Assembly (NCBI RefSeq): GCF_002332425.1
Contig: NZ_NRGS01000029.1
Span: 1 to 64,000, forward strand
Direction of reading: 5' to 3'
From: Brachybacterium alimentarium
GTDB lineage: Bacteria; Actinomycetota; Actinomycetes; Actinomycetales; Dermabacteraceae
Length of the DNA: 64,000 nt
Shown: piece after piece, positions 20,711 to 29,948 of the stretch
Layout of the letters: each line of letters opens with the position of its first letter
Position numbering within the stretch: the stretch's first letter is position 1
Program-made: the position numbers and the translations under genes
The notes under the pieces: model-generated
What the model was told of the DNA's origin: nothing
The model's database searches: none
Seen by the model: the letters and a program-made list of their open reading frames with translations, nothing else

Positions 20711-21736
20711 TCAGGCGGTTCGGAGGCGGAGGGTGAGGCGGAGGTCGCAGCCGCGGGGGGCGACCTCCACGAGGTCCAGGTCCAGGCGCTCGGAGATCGT
20801 GGTGATCCCCAGGTCGCCGACGCCCGGTGGTCCGGCGCCCAGCAGGGTGGGGGCCAGGTGCACGATCAGCTCATCGACCAGCCCGGCGCGCAGGAAGGCG
20901 CCGGTCACGGTGGGCCCGCCCTCGAGCAGGACATGGCGTCGGCCGTGCGCGAAGAGCTCCGCGAGGGCGGCCGACGGGTCGTGTGTGCGCAGGAGGAGCG
21001 TGTCTCCCGCACCCGCCGGAGCGGGCAGCGGGGGGATGTCGCCGGTGCCCATCACCACGCGGAGAGGCTGGTGCGGGAGCAGGGTCCCGTCGGGGCGGCG
21101 GGCGGTGAGAGAGGGCTGGTCGATCCGGGCGGTGCCGGCGCCGATGAGCACGACGTCGCAGGTGGCGCGCAGGTCGTGGACCTCGCTGCGGGCCTCCTCG
21201 CCGGTGATCCAACGGCTGCTGCCGTCCGCCGCGGCGACCCGGCCGTCGAGCGTGAGCGCCGTCTTGGCGGTGACCAGGGGGCGGTCGTGCTGCAGGCCGT
21301 GCTCCCAGCCGCGATTGAGCAGGCCGGCCGCGGCAGCGAGGTCCTCGGGCACGTCCAGCTCGACGTCGATGCCGGCGGCACGCAGGGTCTCGACGCCGCC
21401 GGTCGCGAGCGGGTTCGGGTCACGCCGGGCGACCACGACCCGCGCCACTCCGGCCTCGAGCAGCGCGTCGGCGCAGGGCCCGGTGCGTCCGTGATGGGCG
21501 CAGGGTTCCAGGGTGACGAGGGCGGTGGCTCCGGCGACGGAGACGGACGCGCGACTCAGGGCGTCGATCTCGGCATGCGGCGTGCCGGCCCCGCGGTGGT
21601 GTCCCTCCGCGATCACCGCTCCGTGGGCATCGAGCAGCACGCAGCCCACACGGGGATTCGGGCCCAAGGGCACGGCGGGGTCCGCAGCGATCTCCAGCGC
21701 ACGGCGCAGGGCCGCGGTCTCGGCGTGGGCCAGCAT
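20711..21736 (-). CDS. ribD: bifunctional riboflavin deaminase-reductase
   Basis: 341 aa from ATG 21734-21736 with GGGAGAG upstream. The N-terminal cytidine-deaminase-like domain (about 1-145) has the zinc site HAEIDAL and PCAHHGRTGPCADAL. The C-terminal reductase domain (about 150-341) binds NADPH, with KTALTLDGRVAAADGSSRWIT and LLEGGPTVTGAFLRAGLVDE. It performs the second and third steps of riboflavin synthesis. It is the first gene after the FMN riboswitch. Confidence 0.96.
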   Translation of the reverse strand: MLAHAETAALRRALEIAADPAVPLGPNPRVGCVLLDAHGAVIAEGHHRGAGTPHAEIDALSRASVSVAGATALVTLEPCAHHGRTGPCADALLEAGVARVVVARRDPNPLATGGVETLRAAGIDVELDVPEDLAAAAGLLNRGWEHGLQHDRPLVTAKTALTLDGRVAAADGSSRWITGEEARSEVHDLRATCDVVLIGAGTARIDQPSLTARRPDGTLLPHQPLRVVMGTGDIPPLPAPAGAGDTLLLRTHDPSAALAELFAHGRRHVLLEGGPTVTGAFLRAGLVDELIVHLAPTLLGAGPPGVGDLGITTISERLDLDLVEVAPRGCDLRLTLRLRTA

Positions 21737-21815
21737 GGTCTCTCTCCCTCGGTCCGCAGCTCGCGGTTCCGGAGGGAGGGGAAGGGTGCGGAGACGTCGT
21801 CGCCCGAGGAGCGTT

Positions 21816-21840
21816 CGCCGGTGCACCGGGGTGCACGGCG
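21816..21840 (-). promoter_or_regulatory. expression-platform hairpin of the FMN riboswitch
   Basis: On the minus strand CGCCGTGCACC pairs with GGTGCACCGGCG over a CC loop. Flanking copies of CCTCGGGCG and the ACGTC/GACGT arms extend possible pairing. It lies between the aptamer and ribD and could switch between alternative folds. There is no U tract, so control of translation rather than termination is more likely. Confidence 0.5.
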
Positions 21841-21864
21841 AAGAGCCGCCCGAGGACGTCGTTC

Positions 21865-21990
21865 GCGTGCGCTTCCCATCCGGACTCTGACCGTCGGTCC
21901 AGGAGTTCCACCTGGTCAGCCGAGGGCCAGAGGCCATCGGGTCGCGGACTATCACCGCCGGCTCGGAATTTCACCGACCCCAGTGCACGC
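21865..21990 (-). ncRNA. FMN riboswitch (RFN element)
   Basis: The minus-strand RNA shows the conserved RFN core. The P1 strands GCGTGC and GCACGC (21985-21990 and 21865-21870) enclose GGTCGGTGAAATTCCGA, CCGGCGGTGATAGTCCG, GACCAGGTGGAACTCCTGG, CCGACGGTCAGAGTCCG and GATGGGAAG. All peripheral helices P2-P6 can be drawn. It binds FMN and lowers expression of ribD-ribE-ribAB-ribH. The 3' end of the aptamer is about 128 nt from the ribD start. Confidence 0.95.
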
Positions 21991-22028
21991 GAGCTTGTCA
22001 GCTCGTCAGCACTCACGGTAGCAGGAGC

Positions 22029-22790
22029 TCATCCGTATGTGTCGCGCGGTCCGCGCCAGGTGACGGTGCGTCGGCCCTTCTTCCAGGTGCGCTCGGCAGA
22101 GGCCGGACCGGTCACGCGCAGCTCGGAGATCACGTGGGAGCCGATGTGCTCCTCGATCGCGGTGATGAGCTGCGGGGTGAGCATGCGCAGCTGGGAGGCC
22201 CAGGCCGAGGAGGACGCGCTGACCATGAGCACCCCGTCCTCGAGGGAGACCGGACGGCAGTGGGTCGCGAGCCTCTCGCCCACGATCTCGTCCCATTCCT
22301 CGAGCACCCGTCCGGCATCCATGCCGGCGTTCCAGCCGAGGTTTCCCAGCACCTTCTTCAGCACCAGCTCGATGCCCTGCGGGTCTCGCGGGTCCGGGCG
22401 GGATCCGGAGTAGCCGGGGGCGCTGCCCGAGCGGTCGCGCACGTCTCTGGCCTGGGTCTTCGCGGAGATCGGGAAGAGTCCGCGGTCCCGGGCCGCGGCA
22501 CGGGAGCGGTTCACGGTGCGCCGGGCGAGTTCGAAGGGGTCGGTCGACGGCGGCAGCTCGGGCGGGTCGTAGAACTCATCCGGCCCCGCGACCCGCTCCT
22601 GATCGCGCTCCGACGCCGGCCGACGCTGCCCGGCGGTGCCCGGCGGACGTCGAGGAGCTGCTGTCCCGGGGTGCCGTTCCACGGTCCGGGAGGCCTGCTG
22701 GTCCGGCTCCTGGGGGCCTCGCCAGGTCGAGAGATCGTACGGGTTCGCGAGCCGCGGCCGCTGTCCGTTCCCGGATCGCGGCGTCGTCAT
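22029..22790 (-). CDS. dciA: DciA (DUF721), replicative helicase loader family
   Basis: 253 aa. The long disordered N-terminus (to about residue 130) contains RAAARDRGLFPISAKTQARD. The DUF721 domain (about 140-245) has LVLKKVLGNLGWNAGM, VLEEWDEIVGERLATHCRPVSLEDGVLMVSA in sequence, and WASQLRMLTPQLI. DciA proteins interact with DnaB in bacteria lacking DnaC/DnaI, which fits its place by the origin. It overlaps recF by 4 bp. In many actinobacteria gyrB comes next; here the rib operon lies between. Confidence 0.9.
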   Translation of the reverse strand: MTTPRSGNGQRPRLANPYDLSTWRGPQEPDQQASRTVERHPGTAAPRRPPGTAGQRRPASERDQERVAGPDEFYDPPELPPSTDPFELARRTVNRSRAAARDRGLFPISAKTQARDVRDRSGSAPGYSGSRPDPRDPQGIELVLKKVLGNLGWNAGMDAGRVLEEWDEIVGERLATHCRPVSLEDGVLMVSASSSAWASQLRMLTPQLITAIEEHIGSHVISELRVTGPASAERTWKKGRRTVTWRGPRDTYG

Positions 22791-24052
22791 CGCAGGCCTC
22801 CGTCGCGCGGATCCCGCGGCGTCGCGTCGCCGAGGCTGACGTCGACCACATGGATCTCGCCGTCCAGCGAGCCGGGGATGTCGGTGTCGTTGGCGGTGGT
22901 GATCAGCACCTGGGAGGCGCTGGTGACGATGCGGCCCAGCCGTTCGCGCCGGTGCACGTCGAGCTCGCTGAACACGTCGTCGAGGATGAGGATCGGTTCG
23001 CCGTCGCCGAGATCGCCCTCCTCGAGACGGAGCAGGTCGTAGCTGGCCAGGCGCAGGGCGAGGGCCAAGGACCAGGACTCGCCGTGGCTCGCATAGCCCT
23101 TGGCGGGGAAGTCGTGCAGCCGGATCTCCAGGTCGTCGCGGTGCGGTCCGGTCAGGGTGACGCCGCGGTCGATCTCGTCGTCGTGACGCGAGGCGAGCAG
23201 CCCGAGCAGGCAGTCATGGATCTCCTGGGTGCCGGGCAGCTCTCCGGCTTCGGTGCCGAGCTCGTCGAGCACGGTGGACCGATATGCCACATCGGCCGGG
23301 GAGGAGAGGTTCCCGCGCTGGTCCGGGGGGAGGTCCAGGGATTCCTCGGCACCCTCGTCCGTCGCCACCCGGAGGTACGAGTAGCCCAGATGCGGGCGCA
23401 GACGGTTCACCAGGTGCAGCCGGGCGCGCAGAAGCTCGGCGCCGAAGCGGGCGAGCTGCTGGTCCCAGACCTCCAGAGTGCTCGAGGCCGAATCCGCCGG
23501 ATCGAGGCCCGCGACGCTGCGCCCGGCTCCGCCCCGACGCATCGATCGCATCTGCTTGAGCAGGTTGCTGCGCTGCTTGAGGACGCGGTCGTAATCCGCT
23601 TTGACCGACGCGAAGCGCGGCGCGATCTCGAAGAGGAGCTCGTCGAGGAAGCGGCGGCGGCCTTCCGGATCCCCCTTGATGAGGCCGAGATCCTCAGGGG
23701 CGAAGAGCACGGCCCGGACCTCGCCGAGCAGGTCGCGCAGCCGCGCGACGTTCTGGCCCTGGACCCGAGCCCGGTTGGACTTGCCCGGCGTGATCTCGAG
23801 GTCGACCTGCAGGTTCCGCCCTGCCCGCACGAAGCTCGCCCGGATGATCGCGGTCGATTCGCCCCGTCGTACGAGGGCGGCGTCGTGGGGGACCCGATGG
23901 CTCGACAGCGTCGCCAGATACCAGACGGCCTCGACGATGTTGGTCTTGCCCTGCCCGTTCTTGCCGACCAGCACGGTGATGCCCGAGGTGACGGGCAGCG
24001 TGAGGCGTTCGTACGAGCGGTAGTCGGTGAGGTCGAGAGCGGTCAGCTGCAT
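22787..24052 (-). CDS. recF: DNA replication and repair protein RecF
   Basis: 421 aa. The SMC-like ATPase has Walker A GKNGQGKTN near residue 31, the RecF motifs YRSYERLTL and APEDLGLIKGDPEGRRRFLD, the ABC signature region SHGESWSLALALRLA, and Walker B PILILDDVFSELD. It helps load RecA at gaps in the RecFOR pathway. It starts 19 bp after dnaN and is coupled to dciA. The length is slightly above the family norm (360-400). Confidence 0.97.
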   Translation of the reverse strand: MQLTALDLTDYRSYERLTLPVTSGITVLVGKNGQGKTNIVEAVWYLATLSSHRVPHDAALVRRGESTAIIRASFVRAGRNLQVDLEITPGKSNRARVQGQNVARLRDLLGEVRAVLFAPEDLGLIKGDPEGRRRFLDELLFEIAPRFASVKADYDRVLKQRSNLLKQMRSMRRGGAGRSVAGLDPADSASSTLEVWDQQLARFGAELLRARLHLVNRLRPHLGYSYLRVATDEGAEESLDLPPDQRGNLSSPADVAYRSTVLDELGTEAGELPGTQEIHDCLLGLLASRHDDEIDRGVTLTGPHRDDLEIRLHDFPAKGYASHGESWSLALALRLASYDLLRLEEGDLGDGEPILILDDVFSELDVHRRERLGRIVTSASQVLITTANDTDIPGSLDGEIHVVDVSLGDATPRDPRDGGLR

Positions 24053-24071
24053 GGACGGACCACTCCCACGC

Positions 24072-25196
24072 TCAGATCCGCATCGGCATGATCAGGTACT
24101 TGTACGAGGTGTCGGGCACGCCCTCGAGGGAGTCCTGACCGCTCATGACCGAGGGCTTGATGGAGTCGGTGAACGTGAGCCGGGCGAACTCGGTGCCCAG
24201 GGCGCCGAGGCCGTCGAGCAGGAAGCCCGAGTTGAAGCCCACGACCAGGTCCTCGCCCTCGAGGTGTGCCTCGAGGACCTCACTGGCCTGTGCGTCGTCA
24301 CCTGCACCGGCCTCGAGCGCGACCTGTCCCTCCGCGAAGGACAGTCTCACCGGGGTGTTCCGCTCGGCGACCAGGGAGACGCGCTTGACGGCATCGATGA
24401 GGGCACCGGTGGAGACCACGGCGGTGATCGCGGTGGTGTCCGGGAAGAGTCGCCTCACGGGCGGGTACTCGCCGTCGACCAGCGTGGAGGTCGTGCGGCG
24501 GCCGCCGGCCTCGAAGCCGATGAGGTGGGCGGAGTCGTCCTCGGCCAGAGCGATCTCGACGCTGCCGCCGGTGGCCAGGGAGCGTGCGACCTCATGCAGG
24601 GTGCGACCGCGCACGAGCGCCGTCTGCTCGGTGCCCGGGGTGGCCGGGTTCCAGGTCAGCTCCCGCAGCGCGAGGCGATAGCGGTCGGTGGCCATGAGCG
24701 TCATGGTCTCGCCGGAGATCTCGACCTTCACGCCCGTCAGCAGCGGGAGGGTGTCGTCCTTCGAGGCGGCGACCGTGACCTGGCTGATCGCCTCGGAGAA
24801 GACGTCGGCCGCGACGGAGCCGGCGACCGGGGGCATGCTCGGCAGCTGCGGGTACTCCTCGACCGGGAGGGTGGCCAGTGCGAACCGCGCGGAACCGCAT
24901 CTGACCTGCAGCTTCGTGCCCTCGAGGGCGATCGAGACGTCCTTGTTGGGCAGCGCTCGAACGATGTCGGACAGCATCCGTCCCTGCACCAGGACCTCGC
25001 CGGGCTGCTCGACCTCGGCATCCAGCCGGATCTGTGCGCTCACTTCGTAGTCGAACGTGGAAAGCTGCAGCTCACCACTGGAATCAGCCACGATCCGCAC
25101 GCCCTGCAGGATCGGCATCGCCGGTCGCACAGGGAGGGTTCGAGTGGCCCAGGAGACGGCGTCACCGAGGACGCCGCGATCGAGGTGGAACTTCAC
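24072..25196 (-). CDS. dnaN: DNA polymerase III beta sliding clamp
   Basis: 374 aa from GTG 25194-25196, with GGAG upstream; an upstream in-frame ATG at 25274 would add 26 residues unlike the family. Three beta-clamp domains are visible. The start is VKFHLDRGVLGDAVSWATRT. Domain 2 contains MTLMATDRYRLALRELTW and the C-terminus YLIMPMRI is the conserved clamp end. The dimeric ring holds the polymerase on DNA. It is downstream of dnaA with a 517-bp gap containing DnaA boxes. Confidence 0.97.
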   Translation of the reverse strand: MKFHLDRGVLGDAVSWATRTLPVRPAMPILQGVRIVADSSGELQLSTFDYEVSAQIRLDAEVEQPGEVLVQGRMLSDIVRALPNKDVSIALEGTKLQVRCGSARFALATLPVEEYPQLPSMPPVAGSVAADVFSEAISQVTVAASKDDTLPLLTGVKVEISGETMTLMATDRYRLALRELTWNPATPGTEQTALVRGRTLHEVARSLATGGSVEIALAEDDSAHLIGFEAGGRRTTSTLVDGEYPPVRRLFPDTTAITAVVSTGALIDAVKRVSLVAERNTPVRLSFAEGQVALEAGAGDDAQASEVLEAHLEGEDLVVGFNSGFLLDGLGALGTEFARLTFTDSIKPSVMSGQDSLEGVPDTSYKYLIMPMRI

Positions 25197-25455
25197 CTTT
25201 GCCACTCCTTCGCAGTGGTCGAAAGCCAGAACGGGGGACAGCGTATCGGTTTCCTCGGCCTGCGGGCGACACACCGGCCTGGATCCTTGACAGCGACCCG
25301 CGCCGGTACCCGGGGATCACTCGTCTCGTCCGGGCTGAAGAACCCTCCCCGGCACCCGAAATGACATGACGCCGACGTCGCTCCCCGGCACCCCGGCCCG
25401 TCCACACCCCCCTTGAGCTGAGAACTACAGTCCTCTTCATCACGGCTGTGCACAT

Positions 25456-25645
25456 CGTGGATAACCGCGATCGTCCCAGCTCCCACGGTTCAGAGCCCTC
25501 GTGGACGGAGCGTTGAGCGCTGCGCACTTCTCGTGCGCCGGCTGTGCACAGGTCGCCGGCTCCCGCGGATTCTTGTCATTCCTCCGTGCACATCGGGGTG
25601 TGCGTGGGACTCGTCGGTTCCACATTGTCCACAGAGTTATCCACA
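25456..25645. other. DnaA boxes in the dnaA-dnaN gap (candidate origin)
   Basis: The 517-bp gap 25197-25713 has three good DnaA boxes: CGTGGATAA (25456-25464, complement TTATCCACG), TTGTCCACA (25625-25633) and the consensus TTATCCACA (25637-25645). TGTGCACA-like half sites lie between. In many actinobacteria this gap is oriC, but those origins carry many more boxes. The rest of the gap shows the dnaN leader and no gene. Confidence 0.65.
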
Positions 25646-25713
25646 ATTGGGGAGAACTGCGCGGTGACCTGCTCTGTTGTTCGCGGTGTTCGGGACTCGC
25701 GAGCGGGGCGGCC

Positions 25714-27411
25714 TCAGCCGCGGGGGCGGGAGTTGGAGCTCTTGATCCGCGCGGTGAGCTCGGTGACCTGATTGAAGATCGCGCGGCGCTCCTTCATGAG
25801 TTCGCTGATCTTCTTGTTGGCGTGCATCACGGTGGTGTGGTCGCGGCCACCGAACTCGTCGCCGATGCGGATCAGCGGCATGTCCGTGAGCTCGCGACAC
25901 AGGTACATGCCGATCTGCCGGGCGGAGACCAGCCGGCGCGACCGTCCGCTGCCGACGATCTCGTCGACCGACAGATTGAAGTAGGTAGCGGTCTGGGCGA
26001 TGATCGTCGACGCCGTGATCTGGGTGCCGTCGTCGTGGGAGAGCAGATCCTTCAGCACGCTCTCGGCAAGCGTGACGTCCATCGGCTGGCGGGAGAGCGA
26101 GTGCAGCGCCTGCACGCGGATCAGCGCCCCTTCGAGCTCACGGATGTTGGTCGCGATGTGCGAGGCGATGTACTCCAGCACGTCATGAGGGACCTCGCCG
26201 GTGTTCTCCTGCGCGACCTTCTTGCGCAGGATCGCGATGCGGGTCTCGAGGTCCGGCGGCTGCACGTCGGTCATCAGGCCCATCTCGAAGCGCGAGCGCA
26301 TGCGGTTCTCGAAGCCGCCGAGCTCCTTCGGGGGGAGGTCCGAGGTGATGACGATCTGCTTGTCCGTGTTGTACAGCGTGTTGAACGTGTGGAAGAAGGC
26401 TTCCATCGTCTCGGGCGCACGCTGCAGGAACTGGATGTCGTCGATGAGCAGGATGTCGATGTCGCGGTAGCGGCGCTGGAACTCCTGCGCCTTGCCGAAC
26501 TGGCCGGACTGCACGGAGTTGATGAAGTCGTTGGTGAACTCCTCGGAGTTCACGTACCGCACGACCACGTCCGGGTAGAGGCTCTGCGCGTAATGGCCGA
26601 CGGCATGCAGCAGGTGGGTCTTGCCCAGACCCGAGCCGCCGTAGATGAACAGCGGGTTGTACGCCTTGGCGGGAGTCTCCGCGACGGCCGACGCCGCTGC
26701 CTGGGCGAAGCGGTTGGAGGACCCGATCACGAACGTGTCGAAGGTGTACTTCGCGTTCAGCCGGGAGTCCTCGCCGAGAGTGGACTGTCCGGTCCGGGCC
26801 GGGCGACGCGGTGCGGGCAGCGGCGACGGCGCCGACGAGCCGGTCGTGGCGGAGAAGCCGGCATAGGCGCTGGGGTCGTCGGCCGCGGTGCCGGTGTAGG
26901 CGCCCCCGAGGGAGAAGCGGTCCTCGCTGGAGAACGGGCCGGCAGCCGGAGACGGGACGGAGGAGGGCAGGGCGGCGCGGCCGGGCTGATCGCTCGCGGG
27001 GAGCACGGAGCCCTCGTCACGTCGGAAGGGGGCCGTGTAGGAGTCGTGCACCGGAGTTTCCACAAGTCTGTCCACACCATGTGCACTGCCGGGGGCGGCG
27101 GCCGGGGTCGGAGCCGCAGCAGGCGCCGGGTCATCGTCGTCATCGGCGAAGAGCGTCTCGTCGACCGTGACCGCGAACCGCAGCTCGCTGCCGTAGGCGT
27201 CGCTGAGGGCGGCGGCCAGGGGGCCCGCGATGCGGTGCTCGAACAGCTCCTTCGCGGAGGTGGAAGGGGCTGCGACCAGGGCAGTCTCTGCCACGACGGC
27301 CATCAGGCGGGACAGCGTGAGCAGGGCGATGACGCGCTGGGACACGTTGCCGTCTCGACGCAGGGTGGCCAGGGTGCGCTCCCAGATCGCGGCGACGTTC
27401 GCGTCAGTCAT
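25714..27411 (-). CDS. dnaA: chromosomal replication initiator DnaA
   Basis: 565 aa from ATG 27409-27411 with GGAGAA. Domain I (about 1-95) starts [17 protein letters not shown]; domain II (about 96-225) is Pro/Ala/Ser-rich. The AAA+ domain III has Walker [14 protein letters not shown] and Walker [12 protein letters not shown]. Domain IV holds the DNA-binding signature [15 protein letters not shown] near the C-terminus. It binds DnaA boxes and opens the origin. Boxes on both sides of the gene suggest autoregulation. Two further TTTCCACAA/TGTCCACAC sites lie inside the coding region near 27057-27075. Confidence 0.98.
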   Translation of the reverse strand: MTDANVAAIWERTLATLRRDGNVSQRVIALLTLSRLMAVVAETALVAAPSTSAKELFEHRIAGPLAAALSDAYGSELRFAVTVDETLFADDDDDPAPAAAPTPAAAPGSAHGVDRLVETPVHDSYTAPFRRDEGSVLPASDQPGRAALPSSVPSPAAGPFSSEDRFSLGGAYTGTAADDPSAYAGFSATTGSSAPSPLPAPRRPARTGQSTLGEDSRLNAKYTFDTFVIGSSNRFAQAAASAVAETPAKAYNPLFIYGGSGLGKTHLLHAVGHYAQSLYPDVVVRYVNSEEFTNDFINSVQSGQFGKAQEFQRRYRDIDILLIDDIQFLQRAPETMEAFFHTFNTLYNTDKQIVITSDLPPKELGGFENRMRSRFEMGLMTDVQPPDLETRIAILRKKVAQENTGEVPHDVLEYIASHIATNIRELEGALIRVQALHSLSRQPMDVTLAESVLKDLLSHDDGTQITASTIIAQTATYFNLSVDEIVGSGRSRRLVSARQIGMYLCRELTDMPLIRIGDEFGGRDHTTVMHANKKISELMKERRAIFNQVTELTARIKSSNSRPRG

Positions 27412-27450
27412 CAAGTTTCTCCGTACGGGGGCGATCGGCGGTCCAGGTAG

Positions 27451-27494
27451 TTTTCCACAATAGCCGCTGTATTGTGGATCAACAGTGTGGACAA
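27451..27494. promoter_or_regulatory. DnaA boxes upstream of dnaA
   Basis: Three near-consensus sites: TTTTCCACA (27451-27459), TGTGGATCA (27474-27482) and TGTGGACAA (27486-27494). They overlap the likely dnaA promoter, 40-83 bp upstream of its start, as expected for autorepression. The 434-bp gap 27412-27845 also holds the rpmH promoter; I see no gene in it. Confidence 0.75.
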
Positions 27495-27672
27495 GTCCTC
27501 GTCCCCGCCGCTCGTGACCGGAAACTCGTTCCCCGGGCTGCGCGGGTGTCCGTGCTGGTACGGACTCCGTTCTATCCGTTCGGCCTGTCACAGCTCTCGC
27601 GGCGCCGAGGGTCGCGAAACGCCGGACACAGTGAGAAACCGGCCACAACGGGCCTGTGGAGGTCGTTCTCCG

Positions 27673-27701
27673 TTGACCCTTCGCGCACTCGCTCCTAAGA
27701 T
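27673..27701 (+). promoter_or_regulatory. rpmH promoter
   Basis: -35 TTGACC (27673-27678), 17-bp spacer, -10 TAAGAT (27696-27701), a strong housekeeping-type promoter. It is 145 bp upstream of rpmH and probably drives rpmH-rnpA and genes beyond. Confidence 0.72.
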
Positions 27702-27845
27702 CATGCAGTCAGCGCTGCGCGCCGTCCCGACACGGTCTCCGGCAGCCGCCCCGCGAGAGCGGGTGCGCCCGAACAGTCCGTTCGTGCAGCACGACCACCA
27801 GACCACCGCGAGGGGTACGTCCGTGCCCACGATCGAGGAGAACCG

Positions 27846-27983
27846 ATGAGCAAGCGCACGTTCCAGCCGAACAACCGTCGTCGCGCGAAGAAGCACGGCT
27901 TCCGCGCCCGCATGCGCACCCGCGCCGGCCGCGCCATCCTGAACGCACGCCGTTCCAAGGGTCGCGCCGAGCTCTCGGCCTGA
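27846..27983 (+). CDS. rpmH: 50S ribosomal protein L34
   Basis: 45 aa, very basic, with the L34 sequence [20 protein letters not shown] and the end [21 protein letters not shown] lies 6 nt before ATG 27846. It stands at the head of rpmH-rnpA-yidD-yidC, its universal place next to dnaA. Confidence 0.97.
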   Translation: MSKRTFQPNNRRRAKKHGFRARMRTRAGRAILNARRSKGRAELSA

Positions 27984-28025
27984 GTCGCTGTCCCGACGTG
28001 ACCTGCGGCGTCACCCCATGACTCC

Positions 28026-28394
28026 GTGAACTGGTCCAGTCACCGGCTGCACACCGGCGACGAGTTCCGCGCCGTCACCCGTGGTGGCGTCCGCAGCGCC
28101 CGATCCCACGTGGTCGTGCACCTCTCCCTGCTCACGCAGGAGGGGGACGCACCCCGCGTGGGATTCGTCGTGTCCAAGAGGATCGGCAACGCCGTAGTGC
28201 GCAACCGTGTGACCCGTCGGCTCCGCGAGATCGTGCGCTCGCGGTTCGAGACCCTGCCTCCGGGCTCGGGGATCGTGCTGCGAGCGCTGCCGGGCATCGA
28301 TGAGCAGCCCTTCGCCGAGCTCGAGGCCGATGTCGTCGGGGCTCTCGGCGCCGCGACGCGCAAGCTCGAGCGCCGCACACGGACCGTCTCATGA
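28026..28394 (+). CDS. rnpA: ribonuclease P protein component
   Basis: 122 aa, basic, from GTG 28026. The RnpA signature VGFVVSKRIGNAVVRNRVTRRLRE (split here as VSKRIGNAVVRNRVTRRLRE) is present near residues 48-72, followed by RALPG. It binds the catalytic RNase P RNA and assists tRNA 5' processing. It overlaps yidD by 4 bp. Confidence 0.96.
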   Translation: MNWSSHRLHTGDEFRAVTRGGVRSARSHVVVHLSLLTQEGDAPRVGFVVSKRIGNAVVRNRVTRRLREIVRSRFETLPPGSGIVLRALPGIDEQPFAELEADVVGALGAATRKLERRTRTVS

Positions 28395-28681
28395 CCACGC
28401 TGCTGCGGTCGGTCCTGCGACTGCCCCGTCGGGCGCTCGCACTGCTGGTGCGCGGCTACCAGGTAGGCATCTCGCCCTACACCCCGCCGGCCTGCCGGTA
28501 CGATCCCGTGTGCTCGCAGTACGGCATGGACGCCCTGCGAGTGCACGGAGCGGTGAAGGGCACGCTGCTGACCGCCGGCCGGATCGTGCGCTGCAACCCG
28601 CTCAGCCACGGCGGTCCCGATCCTGTTCCCGCCCCCGGCATGTGGAGGAATCCACGCCGACTGCGGCACCCGGCCCACTAG
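28391..28681 (+). CDS. yidD: membrane protein insertion efficiency factor YidD
   Basis: 96 aa. The family pattern is clear: LVRGYQVGISPYTPPACRY, the Cys-rich core CRYDPVCSQYGMDAL and the end IVRCNPLSHGGPDPVP. An amphipathic N-terminal helix attaches it to the membrane, where it aids YidC-dependent insertion. It is coupled to rnpA by a 4-bp overlap. The C-terminal 15 residues are Pro/Arg-rich. Confidence 0.95.
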   Translation: MTTLLRSVLRLPRRALALLVRGYQVGISPYTPPACRYDPVCSQYGMDALRVHGAVKGTLLTAGRIVRCNPLSHGGPDPVPAPGMWRNPRRLRHPAH

Positions 28682-28766
28682 GGCCTACCCTTGACCCAGA
28701 TTCCCGACCACAGCCGACACCTCGCATGAACGGCATGCGCATCCGTGCGGCAGGAAGACCAGGCCG

Positions 28767-29873
28767 ATGAACCCCCTGTATCCGATCGAATGGGCCGTGG
28801 CATGGCTCATGGTGAAGTTCCATGCCATGCTCTCGGTCTTCATGGACCCGGACGCCGGGCTCACCTGGGTGCTCTCGATCGTGGGCCTCACCGTCGTGGT
28901 GCGAACCCTGATCATCCCGCTGTTCGTGCGCCAGATCCGTGCATCGCGCGCGATGCAGATGGTCTCGCCGGAGCTGCAGGCCGTGCAGAAGAAGTACAAG
29001 GGCAAGACGGACCAGGCCTCGAAGCAGAAGATGGCCGAAGAGACCATGGCGATCTACAAGGACGCCGGGGCCAGCCCGTTCTCCTCGTGCCTGCCCATGC
29101 TGCTCCAGATGCCGATCTTCTTCGGTCTGTTCCGCGTGCTGTTCTACAAGCTGCCGGAGGCTGCGGAGGGGGCGGGCTTCGGCCCGCTGACGCCGGAGCT
29201 CGCCCAGAGCGCCCGGAACTCGGCGTTCATCGGGAACGTCACCATCTCCGACAGCTTCCTGTCGCCCGGCGACGGCCAGCTCACCACCCGTATCATCGCG
29301 GGCATCATCATCGCCTGCATGTGCGCGGTCACCTTCTTCACCCAGAAGTCGCTGACCATGAAGAACATGCCGAAGGCGGCCCTCGAGGGCCCCATGGCCA
29401 GCACCCAGAAGATGATGCTGTACATGCTCCCGTTCATCTACGTGATCACGGGGCCCGGCATGCCGATCGGTGTGCTCATCTACTGGCTGACCACCAACGT
29501 GTGGACCTTCGGCCAGCAGTACATCGTCATCCGCGCCACCCCCACGCCGGGGTCCGACGCCGCGCGCGAGCGCCACGATCGCATCAATGCCAAGCGGGAG
29601 AGGAAGGGCCTGGAGCCCCTCGACTTCACCCCGCCCAAGAAGGTCTCCGCCGAGCCGGAGCCCGAGCAGGCCATCCGCGTGCAGCCGCCGGCGAAGAACA
29701 AGGGCGGCAAGAAGCTCTCCGACGAGGAGAAGCTCGAGCGCGCTCGAGAGGCCCGCGAGAAGGCGGCCGAGGAGCGGCGCAGGGCCCAGGAGGCTGCGGG
29801 CGAGACGCCCGCGCCGAAGCCGTCGGGCGCCTCCGCGCTCAACAAGGGCGCCAAGAAGAAGCGCAAGAAGTGA
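28767..29873 (+). CDS. yidC: membrane protein insertase YidC
   Basis: 368 aa. A first helix (about residues 32-52) is followed by the charged cytoplasmic loop MQMVSPELQAVQKKYKGK, helices around 112-135 (SCLPMLLQMPIFFGLFRVLF), 176-200 and 220-258 including LPFIYVITGPGMPIGVLIYW. The conserved Arg in IIPLFVRQIRASRAM lies in the hydrophilic groove. The C-terminal tail (about 265-368) is Lys/Arg/Glu-rich, as in Gram-positive YidC, and may contact ribosomes. It inserts and folds membrane proteins. The start is 85 bp after yidD. Confidence 0.96.
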   Translation: MNPLYPIEWAVAWLMVKFHAMLSVFMDPDAGLTWVLSIVGLTVVVRTLIIPLFVRQIRASRAMQMVSPELQAVQKKYKGKTDQASKQKMAEETMAIYKDAGASPFSSCLPMLLQMPIFFGLFRVLFYKLPEAAEGAGFGPLTPELAQSARNSAFIGNVTISDSFLSPGDGQLTTRIIAGIIIACMCAVTFFTQKSLTMKNMPKAALEGPMASTQKMMLYMLPFIYVITGPGMPIGVLIYWLTTNVWTFGQQYIVIRATPTPGSDAARERHDRINAKRERKGLEPLDFTPPKKVSAEPEPEQAIRVQPPAKNKGGKKLSDEEKLERAREAREKAAEERRRAQEAAGETPAPKPSGASALNKGAKKKRKK

Positions 29874-29877
29874 CCTC

Positions 29878-29909
29878 GCATCCCGGGAGCATCGAAGCTC
29901 CCGGGATGC
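29878..29909 (+). terminator. perfect hairpin between yidC and jag
   Basis: GCATCCCGGGAGC (29878-29890) pairs exactly with GCTCCCGGGATGC (29897-29909) around a 6-nt loop. It begins 4 bp past the yidC stop and there is no U tract. It may be a partial terminator or protect the upstream mRNA. Confidence 0.6.
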
Positions 29910-29948
29910 ACCTGACTCTCATCCCGAGCTTGTCCCCGGAGGATCCAC

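Noticed and set aside
25197-25274. N-terminal extension of dnaN to 25274
   Set aside because: The added 26 residues are unlike beta clamps; GTG 25194-25196 with GGAG upstream gives the standard start.
25197-25713. Possible small gene in the dnaA-dnaN gap
   Set aside because: Short frames here contain DnaA boxes and show no start signal or protein-like sequence.
27412-27648. N-terminal extension of dnaA to 27648
   Set aside because: It would run through the three DnaA boxes and add 79 residues unlike domain I; ATG 27409-27411 has GGAGAA.
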